64,000 nt of DNA from JAPSGB01 sp963775185 (GTDB lineage: Bacteria; Myxococcota_A; Polyangia; Polyangiales; Polyangiaceae): the NCBI GenBank assembly GCA_963775185.1, contig CAVZIE010000006.1, forward strand, positions 310,001 to 374,000, in the 5' to 3' direction. Below the pieces are notes generated by a model. The model was not told the DNA's origin. It saw nothing but the letters and a program-made list of their open reading frames with translations, and did no database searches. This document shows, in pieces, positions 16,513-24,853 of this stretch. A program made the translations under genes and the position numbers. The number at the start of each line of letters is the position of its first letter. The first letter of the stretch is position 1.

Positions 16513-18861
16513 TCAGGCGGGGCCCGGCTGCGCGCAGAAGCCGTTGATGCACGTGTTCTTCGCGTCGCAGCAGTCGGCGGCGGTGGAACACTTCTCGTTC
16601 AGGCCCGAGCAGTGGTTGTTCGGCGTGTCGTTCGAGCACACCAGGGCGCCGCTGCTGTCCGGCTCGCAGTAGCCGTTGCAGCACTGATCGCCGCTCTCGC
16701 ACGAGTTGCCGTCGGCGCGGCACGGGTCGAGCACCCAGAACGCCCGCGCGTTGCCCGCGAGCAGCTCCTGGCCGGGCAGGTAGAAGGCGGGGTGGCTGGA
16801 GTCGGTGCCGGGCTTGGCGGAGAGATCGACGGCGGCGACCCAGAGCTTCTTGGTCGTGACGTTCTGGATCAGATCGACGCCGCGCGGATCGCTGCAGTAC
16901 GGCGGGATGTCCGCGACGCTGCCGTACATGCGGCGGCTGGTGAAGACGACCCAGGCGTAGCCGCCGCCGGGGATCGGGTTGACGGTGGGCTCGTAGTTCA
17001 GGTCCACGTCATCGCCGTGATCGGCGTCGATGCTGCCGACGGATGTGCCGTCCGCGCTGCACGCCAGGCTGTACGGCGCGGCCAGCTTCGGAAGGTACGC
17101 GTTGCCGGAGGCGTCCATGCCGTTCAGCTCGTTGAGCGGCGTGACGTCGGCGGCGCTGGCCGTGCTGGTCCAGTAGATCTGCGCCTTGGCCCCCTTGCGG
17201 GTGTGCAGCGCGCTCTCGCCGTTGCCGTCGGAGCCCGGGTCGGTCTGGTGGTGGAACACCAGCGAGTTGCTGTCCGGGAAGAACGCCGGCCAGCCGACGC
17301 GTCCGCCGGCCCCCGTCCCGACGTCGACCGCGTTCGAGAATGCGAAGCTCGTGGAGTCGAAGTCCATCACGACCAGCGAGTCGCCGACGGTCGGGTTGAA
17401 CGCGACGCGCTTGCCGTCCGGCGAGAACGCCGGGGTGCCGAGGTCGCTACCGTATGGGCCGAGACCAGTGGTGGGCGTGGCCGGCGTTCCAGCGGGAAGC
17501 GGCAAGAGCTGGCCGCTGGGCGCCAGCGCCATCGAGCCGTCCGGATAGATGCCGGGGAACGTCGCGCCCGTACCCATCACGGTCTCCGTCGCGCCCGAAG
17601 GGCTCAGGTCGTAGGCCGAGCTGGTGACGTAGCTGTCGCCGTGCTGCACCACGAGGCGCGAGCCGTCGGCGGAAACGGAGTGACACACGCGACACGCGGT
17701 GTCGGTGCCGGCGACCAGCTGCGGTCCCGTGTCACCGACGTGGATCGACAGCACCGCGCCGCCGAACTTGTGATCGCCGCCAACGGCGCCGCTGTAGTTC
17801 TTGGCGAGGTTCGTGCCGTAGGAGTTGTAGTAGATGATGCCCGAGAGGCGGGCGGGCGCGACGGTCCAGTTCTCGGTGATCGGGCCGTAGGCCTGGCCGC
17901 CCTGGGCGACCGTGAGCTTGACGGTGAGCGTGTCCTTCGAGTCTTGCGCGCTGTTCGTCGCCATCGCCCACACGTCTTGCGGGATCGGGTGACGGATGAA
18001 CTTGCCGCCGGTCTGCTGCAGCACCGCGGGACGGCCGAACGTCCCGCTCCAGGAGAACGAGCCGCTCTTCGTCGACAGCTCGATCTGGATCGCGTCCGCG
18101 TCGCCGATCGACCAGTCCCACTGCAGCAGCGGTGCGAGGATGCCGCGCGGGAACACCGTCTTGTCGTAGGGGTAGAGCAAGCGGAGGTTCTGCGCGCTGC
18201 CGTCGCCGGATGGGCTCCCGAGCGCGCTGACCAGCGACGGATCGGAGACCGCGGGACCGAGGCCCTCGCCGCCGACGCCGCCGATGCCGCCGCCGGTGGT
18301 GAGAGTGGTCGGGTCGGTGGCGATCTGCGGCGTCTCCGCGGGGTTCGTGGGATCGGAGCCGTTCTGCGTGCCGGCGATCTCGACCAGCACCTGGCGGTCG
18401 AGCGTCTTGCCGTTCAAGCCCGCGGTCACCGTCACCAGCCCGCCCACGTTGCCGGTGGGGCTGAACACGCCGCTCGCCGACGGCGCTTGCGGGATCGAGC
18501 CGATGTCGCCGCGATCGATGGTCCACCCGGCCGCGATCGGCTTGCCGTCGAGGGTTGCGGTGAACGTGGCGGTCGGCGTGCTTTGCCCGGGCGCGACCGT
18601 GATCGTCTGCAGCGTGCTCGGCTGCACGTCGAAGCCCTGGGCCGCATCGCTGTTGCCCGAGTCGAACTGGAAGCCGCCGTCCGCGCCGGATCCGCCGGAG
18701 CCGCTGACCCCGCCGTCGGTGGTCGAGCTGTCGCCGGCGGCGCCCGAGTCGTGGTCGATATTGGAGGCCGTGCCGGCGTTGCCGCCGCACGCGGCCATCC
18801 CGGCCGCTACCGCCACGGAAAGCCAGAGCGCGACGCCCGCCCGCGAAAGTCTTGCAAGCAT
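16513..18861 (-). CDS. Large surface lipoprotein: beta-propeller, one haem motif and cysteine-rich tail
   Basis: The 782-residue protein has a signal peptide ending GMAAC (lipobox) and then a Gly/Ser/Asp-rich spacer. Residues ~75-170 look like an Ig-like domain (TITVAPGQSTPTATFTATLD). The middle holds a CRVCHSVSADG motif, which would bind a single c-type haem (CxxCH), within PD40/WD40-like propeller repeats (AFSPDGKRVAFNP, AFFPDSNSLVFHH). The tail is dickkopf-like and cysteine-rich (CESGDQCCNGYC, CSTAADCCDAKNTCINGFC). The mix suggests an exposed electron-transfer or polymer-binding protein; the substrate is unknown. It is not obviously operonic. Confidence 0.75.
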   Translation of the reverse strand: MLARLSRAGVALWLSVAVAAGMAACGGNAGTASNIDHDSGAAGDSSTTDGGVSGSGGSGADGGFQFDSGNSDAAQGFDVQPSTLQTITVAPGQSTPTATFTATLDGKPIAAGWTIDRGDIGSIPQAPSASGVFSPTGNVGGLVTVTAGLNGKTLDRQVLVEIAGTQNGSDPTNPAETPQIATDPTTLTTGGGIGGVGGEGLGPAVSDPSLVSALGSPSGDGSAQNLRLLYPYDKTVFPRGILAPLLQWDWSIGDADAIQIELSTKSGSFSWSGTFGRPAVLQQTGGKFIRHPIPQDVWAMATNSAQDSKDTLTVKLTVAQGGQAYGPITENWTVAPARLSGIIYYNSYGTNLAKNYSGAVGGDHKFGGAVLSIHVGDTGPQLVAGTDTACRVCHSVSADGSRLVVQHGDSYVTSSAYDLSPSGATETVMGTGATFPGIYPDGSMALAPSGQLLPLPAGTPATPTTGLGPYGSDLGTPAFSPDGKRVAFNPTVGDSLVVMDFDSTSFAFSNAVDVGTGAGGRVGWPAFFPDSNSLVFHHQTDPGSDGNGESALHTRKGAKAQIYWTSTASAADVTPLNELNGMDASGNAYLPKLAAPYSLACSADGTSVGSIDADHGDDVDLNYEPTVNPIPGGGYAWVVFTSRRMYGSVADIPPYCSDPRGVDLIQNVTTKKLWVAAVDLSAKPGTDSSHPAFYLPGQELLAGNARAFWVLDPCRADGNSCESGDQCCNGYCEPDSSGALVCSNDTPNNHCSGLNEKCSTAADCCDAKNTCINGFCAQPGPA

Positions 18862-18903
18862 GGCGGAAGAATACGGCGGACACGGAAGCGCGGCAAGGCG
18901 CGC

Positions 18904-19887
18904 TCAGGGCTTCGTCGGGTCTCCGAGCAGGGACACGAAGCTGGCGAGCGCGGTGCGGTTCTCGAATCCGAGCTTCGCCAGCGCCGCGGAGAGGCGCATA
19001 CCCACCGACGATTCGCTCATTCCGAGCGAATAGGCGATGAGCTTGTTCGAGTTGCCGAGGGCGACGTAGGCGACGACGCGGCGCTCCAGCGGCGTCAGCG
19101 CGCGCGGGTCGCGGACCTGTGGCGCGTTCGCCCGCGCGATCACGAAGCGCCTTCCGTCGCGCTCGAAGCGGTCGACCAGAGACCACTCGCCGTCGACCAG
19201 GCCGCGCCACAGCTCCAGGGCCTGGTCCTGGTCGTGCCGGGTCCGGCGCGAACGCGCGCGGTCGCGGTCCGCGGCGGCGCGGCGCAGGCGCTCGCGCGCG
19301 TCGGCGTCCCGCGCGCGACCTCTCGCGTGCACGACGCGCGCCGACGCGTCGAGAATCGCGTCGGCCGAGCGCGGGCCCGCGCTCATCAGGCGAAGGCCTG
19401 CCGCGATGTGACAGGTGACGCGCGCCCAGCGCGCGTCCTCGCGCCGCGTGACGCGTCGCGCGTCCGGCGTCGGCGTGGCGATCATCACGCCGTTGCCCGT
19501 GGGATCGATCGCCTTCACGCCCAGGAAGTCGCGCGCGCCGATGCGCCGCAGGATCTCGTGGCTCGGATCCGGATCGGCGCGATCGACCGCGGCGCTCAGC
19601 GCTGCCAGGTGGAACGGCGCGGAATACAGCCGCACGAACTGGTCGGCCGCGCGGCCCCGGATCAGCGCACGCGCGAGCTTGGCGTACTCCGCCGGCGCAG
19701 ACGCCAGCGTTACGTGGCTCTGGCGCCGCTTCGGGTCGTGCGTGAGGCGGAAGCGGAAGCCCACCGTGCCGAAGCCCGTGCTGATCGTCGGGTGTACGGC
19801 CTCGACGACGCGCCGCATCCAGTCGGACGGCGTGCCCTCGAGCTGGTAGGCGGCCTCGACGATCGCGACGAGATCACTCCGCGGCAT
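18904..19887 (-). CDS. LuxR-family transcriptional regulator
   Basis: The 327-residue protein ends in a LuxR-type helix-turn-helix (LTPLERRVVAYVALGNSNKL, then IAYSLGMSESSVGMRLSAAL). The ~250 N-terminal residues show no receiver Asp pocket and no autoinducer-domain signature. Residues 195-230 are very Arg/Asp-rich (RDADARERLRRAAADRDRAR) and contain a DNA stretch near 19238-19255 resembling an R1 arm. Its ATG (19885-19887) lies inside the end of the small LuxR gene upstream, overlapping by 14 bases in another frame, so the two are co-translated and may act as partners. Confidence 0.82.
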   Translation of the reverse strand: MPRSDLVAIVEAAYQLEGTPSDWMRRVVEAVHPTISTGFGTVGFRFRLTHDPKRRQSHVTLASAPAEYAKLARALIRGRAADQFVRLYSAPFHLAALSAAVDRADPDPSHEILRRIGARDFLGVKAIDPTGNGVMIATPTPDARRVTRREDARWARVTCHIAAGLRLMSAGPRSADAILDASARVVHARGRARDADARERLRRAAADRDRARSRRTRHDQDQALELWRGLVDGEWSLVDRFERDGRRFVIARANAPQVRDPRALTPLERRVVAYVALGNSNKLIAYSLGMSESSVGMRLSAALAKLGFENRTALASFVSLLGDPTKP

Positions 19888-20203
19888 CGGGAGCCGATCC
19901 GCCGCCGCCGAGAAGCAGTGCGAGCTCGGTTCGGGACACCACGCGCAGCTTGCGGAAGGTGCTGGCCAGTTGATTCGCGACGGTGCGGACGGAGGTGCCG
20001 CGTTCGCTGGCGATCATCCGGTTGGAGCGTCCGGACGCCGCCAGCACGGCGACCTGCCACTCCGCTTCCGACAGCGACTCCGGGCGGTGGCCGCCGCGTG
20101 CCGGCGCGCTGAGCACCAGCAGCTGGTCAACGCCGTACGGGAGGCGCGTGACGCGCACGCCCACATGCGCGCTTGCCTTGCGTGCGACGCGCCGTTCCGC
20201 CAT
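19874..20203 (-). CDS. Small LuxR-type helix-turn-helix protein
   Basis: The 109-residue protein is little more than a LuxR-type DNA-binding domain (LSEAEWQVAVLAASGRSNRM, then IASERGTSVRTVANQLASTF). It lacks an N-terminal sensor domain. It lies directly upstream of, and overlapping, the longer LuxR-type gene. The two domains are related but clearly diverged. A free HTH unit could bind DNA by itself or form a heterodimer with the downstream product; which of these holds cannot be told from sequence. Confidence 0.75.
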   Translation of the reverse strand: MAERRVARKASAHVGVRVTRLPYGVDQLLVLSAPARGGHRPESLSEAEWQVAVLAASGRSNRMIASERGTSVRTVANQLASTFRKLRVVSRTELALLLGGGGSAPDAAE

Positions 20204-20291
20204 CAGTCCGGGCAGAATAGCTGTATCGCCGATCCCGGCTCGTAGTCATTTCACAAGCCCGGATATGGCCCAACGGTGTCGCGGAGTTCCG

Positions 20292-21986
20292 CTATAGCCC
20301 GCGGACCAGCCAGCGCGTCACGAGGTCGGTGCTGGCGGTGATGGAGACGAACACCTCGGCGGTCGTCTCCTTGCGCACCACCGGATCGACGGCGTGCCCC
20401 TGGGCGTCGATCAGCGCCGGGTTGCCGACGAAGGGTCCCATCAGGTGATCCTGCTGGTACCAGCGCACGCCGGCGGAGAAATCCAGGAACTGCACCGGGT
20501 CGATCTGGCCGCCGAGATAGATCGACGTGAACGGTTGCCGCATCGAGAAGCCGAGCATCGGTCGCGGCAGCAGTTGCTTCCAGTTGAAGACCGTGTCGTC
20601 CAGGTAACGGCTGCCCCACATGTACACGCTCAGCGAGACGATGCCGTCGTAGTTCATCTCGTCCTTCGTGCGCACCACGCGCGGGATGAGCGCGGTGTCG
20701 CTGCCCTTGCCGGGCCGCACGCCGACGCCGTATTCGCGCCAGTTGCGCAAGGTCAGCGCCGGTCCGACGCCCACGTCGAACAGGATCGGGTGCAGCGTGC
20801 GGAACGGGCCCACGGCGAAGCGCTCCGCGCCGCCGCGCATCGGGCGACCGCGATGGAGCGGGATGCGCGTGACCTCCACCGTCACCTTCTCGCCGACAGG
20901 GAAGCGCCGGGTCAGCGTGCCCGGCGCGTGATGCAGCAGCTCGGCGGCGCGCTCGACCTCGCCGACCATGGCCATCAGCCGTCCGACGGCGCGGCGGTTC
21001 TTCTCGTGTAGCGCTTGCGCCATGTGCGCGACGCGTTCCGGGGTGCGCCCGCGCTGGTCGGCGCTGCGCGCGGCGGAGCGGGCTTGTGCGAGCGCAGCGC
21101 GCGCCCGGTCCAGGGCGTCGGTGAGCTCTTTCGGCGCCGGGCGCTTGGCGGCGTCGACGGCTTCGCGCGCGCGCTGCTCGTCGCGCGCCGCCTGCTCGAC
21201 GGCGTCGCGATTTCCGCGATCACCGCCGGAGCTCGACGTGCCCGCGAGGCGCGCCGCCGCGTCGGCGGTGGCGTTCGCGTCTTCCAGCACGCGTCGCCAC
21301 GCGCCGTTCGCGCCGGCCTGCTGCTGCACGACGGCGAGGGCGGACTCGACGCGGTCGCGCTGCGAGCCGAGATCGCCGCCGGAGTCGCAAGCGAGCCACA
21401 CGTCGTCGAGCGAGATGCGGCTCTGGGCGTCGGCGAGCACTCGATCCACGGCCGCGCTGGCGTCGGAGACCGCGCGCTCCGCTTCATCGAGCGACGCGGG
21501 CTCGGCCGCGGCAGCGGGCGCGGCCGCGCCTGGCGCTCCGCCGAGCGACGGCGCGCGCGCGGGCAGGCTGCGCGCGCTCGCCGCGAAGTTGGTGCGGTAC
21601 GCGTAGCAGAGCGGGTTGACGCCCTCGAAATCGAGCTCGACCTCCACCGCGCCGTGGGCGTCGCTGTCGTCGTCGGCGACGAGCTGCGGCGACGCGCCGC
21701 CGATGAAGCGCACCACGCGCCGGGGCACGTCGCTGGACGTGGCGGCCGGCGCCGTCGCCCCGACGCCCATCGTCATGCTCGCGCTGGCCGGGGCCGGCGC
21801 TGCGGGCGCGGGAGCCGGTGCCGGCGCGACTGGGCCCATGCCAGGCGGGGGCGCGAGCGCGGGCGGCGGCGCCGCCGCGCCGGGTGGCGGGGCGGCAGCG
21901 GGTGCCGGAGCGGGTTGTGCGGCGGCGGAGGGCGCGAGAGCGAGGAGCAGCGCGGCGGCGGAGAGGGGAGCAGCGGATCTCAGCAT
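20292..21986 (-). CDS. Exported protein with coiled coil and probable outer-membrane C-terminal domain
   Basis: The 564-residue protein starts with a classical signal peptide (LLLALAPSAAAQP) and a Pro/Ala-rich linker of about 55 residues. A helical, coiled-coil-prone region (residues ~145-320, rich in Ala, Arg, Asp) is followed by a beta-rich C-terminal part with alternating aromatic residues (MLGFSMRQPFTSIYLGGQID, FSAGVRWYQQDHL), consistent with an outer-membrane or surface protein. I do not recognise a family. Its ATG (21984-21986) overlaps the end of the upstream cysteine-rich lipoprotein gene by 7 bases, so they probably form one operon. Confidence 0.7.
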   Translation of the reverse strand: MLRSAAPLSAAALLLALAPSAAAQPAPAPAAAPPPGAAAPPPALAPPPGMGPVAPAPAPAPAAPAPASASMTMGVGATAPAATSSDVPRRVVRFIGGASPQLVADDDSDAHGAVEVELDFEGVNPLCYAYRTNFAASARSLPARAPSLGGAPGAAAPAAAAEPASLDEAERAVSDASAAVDRVLADAQSRISLDDVWLACDSGGDLGSQRDRVESALAVVQQQAGANGAWRRVLEDANATADAAARLAGTSSSGGDRGNRDAVEQAARDEQRAREAVDAAKRPAPKELTDALDRARAALAQARSAARSADQRGRTPERVAHMAQALHEKNRRAVGRLMAMVGEVERAAELLHHAPGTLTRRFPVGEKVTVEVTRIPLHRGRPMRGGAERFAVGPFRTLHPILFDVGVGPALTLRNWREYGVGVRPGKGSDTALIPRVVRTKDEMNYDGIVSLSVYMWGSRYLDDTVFNWKQLLPRPMLGFSMRQPFTSIYLGGQIDPVQFLDFSAGVRWYQQDHLMGPFVGNPALIDAQGHAVDPVVRKETTAEVFVSITASTDLVTRWLVRGL

Positions 21987-22672
21987 GAAGGTCCCTTTGG
22001 TTGACCGAAGGCGGTCGGATCCACGCAGCCGAGCCCGAGGAGCGGATCCTGGAGCCCGCAGGTGTGATCCGGGCGGCAGCAGCCCTGGACGGTGATGCCC
22101 ATCAACGACTGGGTCGGGCAGTTCGGATCGGCGGTTCCGGGCTGGTTCTTCTCCTGGCAACCGCCGCCGATCGCCGAGATCGACAGCCCGCAGTTGCCCG
22201 CGCCGGTGCAGCAGGCCTGCGCGAACTGGGCGCCGATCCCGGTGGCAGGCGGGCACTGTGCGACGTCGCAGGTTCCGCCGGCATCGCTGCCCGCGTCGCT
22301 TGTGCCACCCGCGTCGACGAGGCACGTCTGCTTGCAGCCCTTCACGTCGCCGCTGGTCTGGCAGATGCACGTCGCCCAGCAGCCTTCGCACGCGTTGCAG
22401 TCGGGGAACAGCGTGCACGCGGCCTGCGGCGCGCCGCCGCTGCCGCCCGCGCCGCCTTCGGGTGCCGGCGGAGCGCACTGGCAGGTGCCGACACTGTAGC
22501 CGTCCTGCTGGCAGAACTGCACGCCCGTCGCGCCGTTGTCGCAGCTGCAGGCCGTCTGGGCGCCGGGCACGCACGCGACGCCGAACGTGTCCTCGTCGTT
22601 GCCCGCGCAGGCGACGGCAAGGAGGGTCGCGCAAGCCAGCGCGATCAGCCCAGATAAGGATCTCGAGGTCAT
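21980..22672 (-). CDS. Cysteine-rich lipoprotein
   Basis: The 230-residue protein has a signal peptide with lipobox LAVAC and more than twenty cysteines in the mature part. They occur in several short groups (CVPGAQTACSCDNGATGVQF, CNACEGCWATC, CCTGAGNCGLS, CCRPDHTCG), indicating small disulfide-bonded units such as those in secreted Polyangia proteins. A Gly/Ser/Asp-rich linker separates the groups. The function is unknown. Its stop overlaps the start of the exported coiled-coil protein downstream, which suggests joint export or assembly on the cell surface. Confidence 0.75.
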   Translation of the reverse strand: MTSRSLSGLIALACATLLAVACAGNDEDTFGVACVPGAQTACSCDNGATGVQFCQQDGYSVGTCQCAPPAPEGGAGGSGGAPQAACTLFPDCNACEGCWATCICQTSGDVKGCKQTCLVDAGGTSDAGSDAGGTCDVAQCPPATGIGAQFAQACCTGAGNCGLSISAIGGGCQEKNQPGTADPNCPTQSLMGITVQGCCRPDHTCGLQDPLLGLGCVDPTAFGQPKGPSC

Positions 22673-22785
22673 GGGCGACTCCGCGCGTCCTGTTAGGGGT
22701 GCCGCGCGCCGGCACCATGCATACGGTCCACGGGCCGAGTCAATGCCCGCGTGAGCCGGAGGGCATGCTAGACATCAGCACCTCC

Positions 22786-22872
22786 GGAGGAGTGGCCGAG
22801 CGGTCTAAGGCTCCAGTCTTGAAAACTGGCGTACCCGCAAGGGTACCGGGGGTTCGAATCCCTCCTCCTCCG
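22786..22872 (+). tRNA. tRNA-Ser (anticodon UGA)
   Basis: The 87-base gene folds as a class II tRNA. The acceptor stem is GGAGGAG / CTCCTCC, the D arm contains GCCGAGCGGTCTAAGGC, the anticodon arm is CCAGT-CTTGAAA-ACTGG with anticodon TGA, the long variable arm is GTACCC-GCAA-GGGTAC, and the T arm has TTCGAAT. The discriminator base is G, as expected for serine tRNA. CCA is not encoded (CCC follows). Boundaries may be off by one base. Confidence 0.95.
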
Positions 22873-22886
22873 CCCGCGTTCCGCGC

Positions 22887-23478
22887 CTACTTCTTCGCGC
22901 CGCCGGGCTTGCCCATGTCGCCCATGGTGTGGCAGCCGCCGCAGCCGAAGCCGGTGTGTGTCTCGGGGTTGAACTCCTCGAGCCCCAGCGTCTTCGCCAT
23001 CTCCGGCGCGACCTGCTTCATCATGAACTCGAGCATCTTCGGCGCCTTCTTCTTCGCCTTCGCGAACGCCGCCTTGTCGAGCTTCGGCAGGTCCGGATTC
23101 GGCATCTTGAACGTGCCGTCCTTGGCGCCCTTGCCGTGGCACGTGGAGCAGTTCATGTCCGCGAAGCGCTTCGCGTCGAACTGCGTGAAAAGCTCCTTCA
23201 TGTGCGGCAGGACGACCGTCTTCATGAAATGCTTCTTCGCGTCCTCGTCCTTGAGGTCGCTCCACTTCGCGGGCTCGGCCGGCGGCGCCTCCTCGGGCGC
23301 GGCGCTGGCGGACGCCTCGGGGGTCGGCGCGGGCGGCGCGACCTCCGGTTCCGGCGCACTCGCGGTGGGAGCGGGCGGCGGCTCCGCGGGGCGGCTGGGA
23401 GCCGCCACAGGCGGCGACCACCGCGGCGATGGCAAGCGGCGCAAGCAAGACGAAAGTTCGGGATCGCATCGGCATCAT
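22887..23478 (-). CDS. Two-haem cytochrome c lipoprotein, with a +1 frameshift
   Basis: The product has two c-type haem motifs, CSTCHG and CGGCHT. The C-terminal ~130 residues form a helical cytochrome domain (KKHFMKTVVLPHMKELFTQF, MLEFMMKQVAPEMAKTLG). The N-terminal signal peptide with lipobox (AIAAVVAAC) is read in one frame and the Pro/Ala linker plus cytochrome domain in another. The switch falls at a run of four G (C on the coding strand) at about 23386-23396 and needs one base skipped, which is typical of an indel error. Start ATG 23476-23478 (others at 23475 and 23469). It should be a periplasmic electron carrier. Confidence 0.8.
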
Positions 23479-23571
23479 GTCCTCCGGGCGCGCAAGATGG
23501 AGCACGCGCGGGCGGGCGTCCAGTGCCCGGTTTGCCGTGCCCGGTTTCCCGGGTTCGGCAGGCTTTCCAGG

Positions 23572-23629
23572 GATGCCGGTCCGGCGCGGAACCGCGCCGG
23601 CGCCGGAGGTTCCGCGCCGGGCCGGCATC
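23572..23629. repeat. R1 repeat, compact complete copy (22-bp arms, 14-bp spacer)
   Basis: This is the cleanest copy of R1. The left arm 23572-23593 (GATGCCGGTCCGGCGCGG then AACC) and the right arm 23608-23629 (GGTTCCGCGCCGGGCCGG then CATC) are complementary at all but one position and enclose 14 bases. Transcribed, it would form a very stable hairpin. It lies upstream of rpoZ and is likely non-coding. Confidence 0.85.
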
Positions 23630-23718
23630 AAGAACCAGAAGCGTTTCGATTGTTTGCTTGCGGGCTTGCGTGTGCAGGGTGCATTCGCTAGCTTTCCGGC
23701 CCCCTTGAAGGAGCCCCG

Positions 23719-23961
23719 ATGGCGCGCGTCACCGTTGAAGATTGTCTCGAGCAGGAAGAGAACCGCTTCGCGCTCGTCGTGTTGGCGGCCCAGCGCACGC
23801 GCAGCCTGATGAAGGGCTCTCGCTCGCTCGTGAACAGCAAGAACAAGGCCTCGGTCACCGCGCTGCGCGAGATTGCCGCCGGCAAGGTGCGCTACCACCG
23901 GCCGAGCACCGAGGTCGTCGCCGAGTACATCGCCGAGCTCGCCCAGCGCTACAACACCTGA
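23719..23961 (+). CDS. rpoZ: RNA polymerase omega subunit
   Basis: The 80-residue protein matches bacterial RpoZ: MARVTVEDCLEQEENRFALV, then the helical QRTRSLMKGSRSLV, followed by NKASVTALREIAAGKV. Omega helps assemble RNA polymerase by holding the beta-prime subunit. An AAGGAG Shine-Dalgarno sequence lies about 9 bases before the ATG. The next gene, a methyltransferase, starts 11 bases after its stop, so they probably share a transcript. Confidence 0.95.
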   Translation: MARVTVEDCLEQEENRFALVVLAAQRTRSLMKGSRSLVNSKNKASVTALREIAAGKVRYHRPSTEVVAEYIAELAQRYNT

Positions 23962-23972
23962 GCGCGGCAGGC

Positions 23973-24836
23973 GTGGCCAAGCGCCGTCGACCGCCCGGTG
24001 CGGTCAAGCGGGACGCGCTGCACATCGACGCGGTGGGGCGCGCGGGCGACGCCGCGACGCTGTCGCACTACGCGGACCCGGCGTACTACGACAAGGCGTA
24101 CCGCGCGCGGCGTCAGGACGTCGACTACTACGTACGCCTCGCCAGCGGCGTCAGCGGACCGGTGTTGGAGTACGGCGCGGGCAGCGGGCGCGTGGCGATC
24201 CCGATGGCGCGTGCGGGCAAGCGCGTGGTGGCGGTGGATCTGTCCGCGCCCATGCTCGAGCGGCTGCGCCAGGAGCTCGACGCCGAGCCGGCGGCGGTGC
24301 GCCGGCGCGTGGAGCTGGTGCAGGGCGACATGCGCGAGGTGCGCTTGCGCCGGCGCTTTCCCCTGGTGATCGCCGCCTTCAACACCGTGCTGCACTTGTA
24401 CGAGCGCACCGACATGGAGGCGTTCCTGGCGCGGGTGCGCGCGCACCTGGCGCCGCGCGGGCGCTTCGTCTTCGACTTCGCGGTTCCGCACGGCGAGGAC
24501 CTGAGCCGCGATCCGGCCCGGCGCTACGGCGCGCCGCGCATCCGTCACCCGACGACCGGGCAGCTCGTGCGCTACGCCGAGCGTTTCGAGTACGACCCGC
24601 TGCGCCAGCTGTTGCTCGTGCACATGGAGTTCTCGCCCGAGGACGGCGGGCCCGGCTGGACCGTGCCGCTCGTCCACCGGCAGTACTTCCCGCGCGAGAT
24701 CGAGGCGCTGCTTCACTACGCCGGCTTCGGCGAGCTCGCCTTCACGGCGGACTTCACCGATCTGCCGCCCGACGAGAGCGTGGACTCGCTGGTCGTGAGC
24801 TGCCGGGCGCTTGCCGGGGGGCGTCGGCGCAATTAG
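23973..24836 (+). CDS. Class I SAM-dependent methyltransferase
   Basis: The 287-residue protein shows motif I (VLEYGAGSGRVAIPMARAG), the acidic end of beta-2 (VVAVDLSAPMLERL), motif II-like GDMREVRL, and motif IV (PLVIAAFNTVLHLYERTDME). The C-terminal half has a substrate region with HREYFP-like HRQYFPREIEALL, typical of small-molecule or rRNA methyltransferases of the methyltransf_25/11 group. The substrate is unknown. Start GTG 23973 was chosen because it is the first start after the rpoZ stop; the frame is open further upstream as shadow. It lies between rpoZ and a DnaJ-family gene. Confidence 0.8.
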   Translation: MAKRRRPPGAVKRDALHIDAVGRAGDAATLSHYADPAYYDKAYRARRQDVDYYVRLASGVSGPVLEYGAGSGRVAIPMARAGKRVVAVDLSAPMLERLRQELDAEPAAVRRRVELVQGDMREVRLRRRFPLVIAAFNTVLHLYERTDMEAFLARVRAHLAPRGRFVFDFAVPHGEDLSRDPARRYGAPRIRHPTTGQLVRYAERFEYDPLRQLLLVHMEFSPEDGGPGWTVPLVHRQYFPREIEALLHYAGFGELAFTADFTDLPPDESVDSLVVSCRALAGGRRRN

Positions 24837-24853
24837 CTTGATCGTCCGGCAGC

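Noticed and set aside
16612..20112. A very long plus-strand open frame (over 1,100 codons)
   Set aside because: It is antisense to the propeller lipoprotein and LuxR genes, has Arg/Ala/Gly-biased composition, and shows no domain. It is a high-GC shadow frame.
22741..23691. Plus-strand open frame through the tRNA-Ser
   Set aside because: It crosses a tRNA gene and is antisense to the cytochrome gene.
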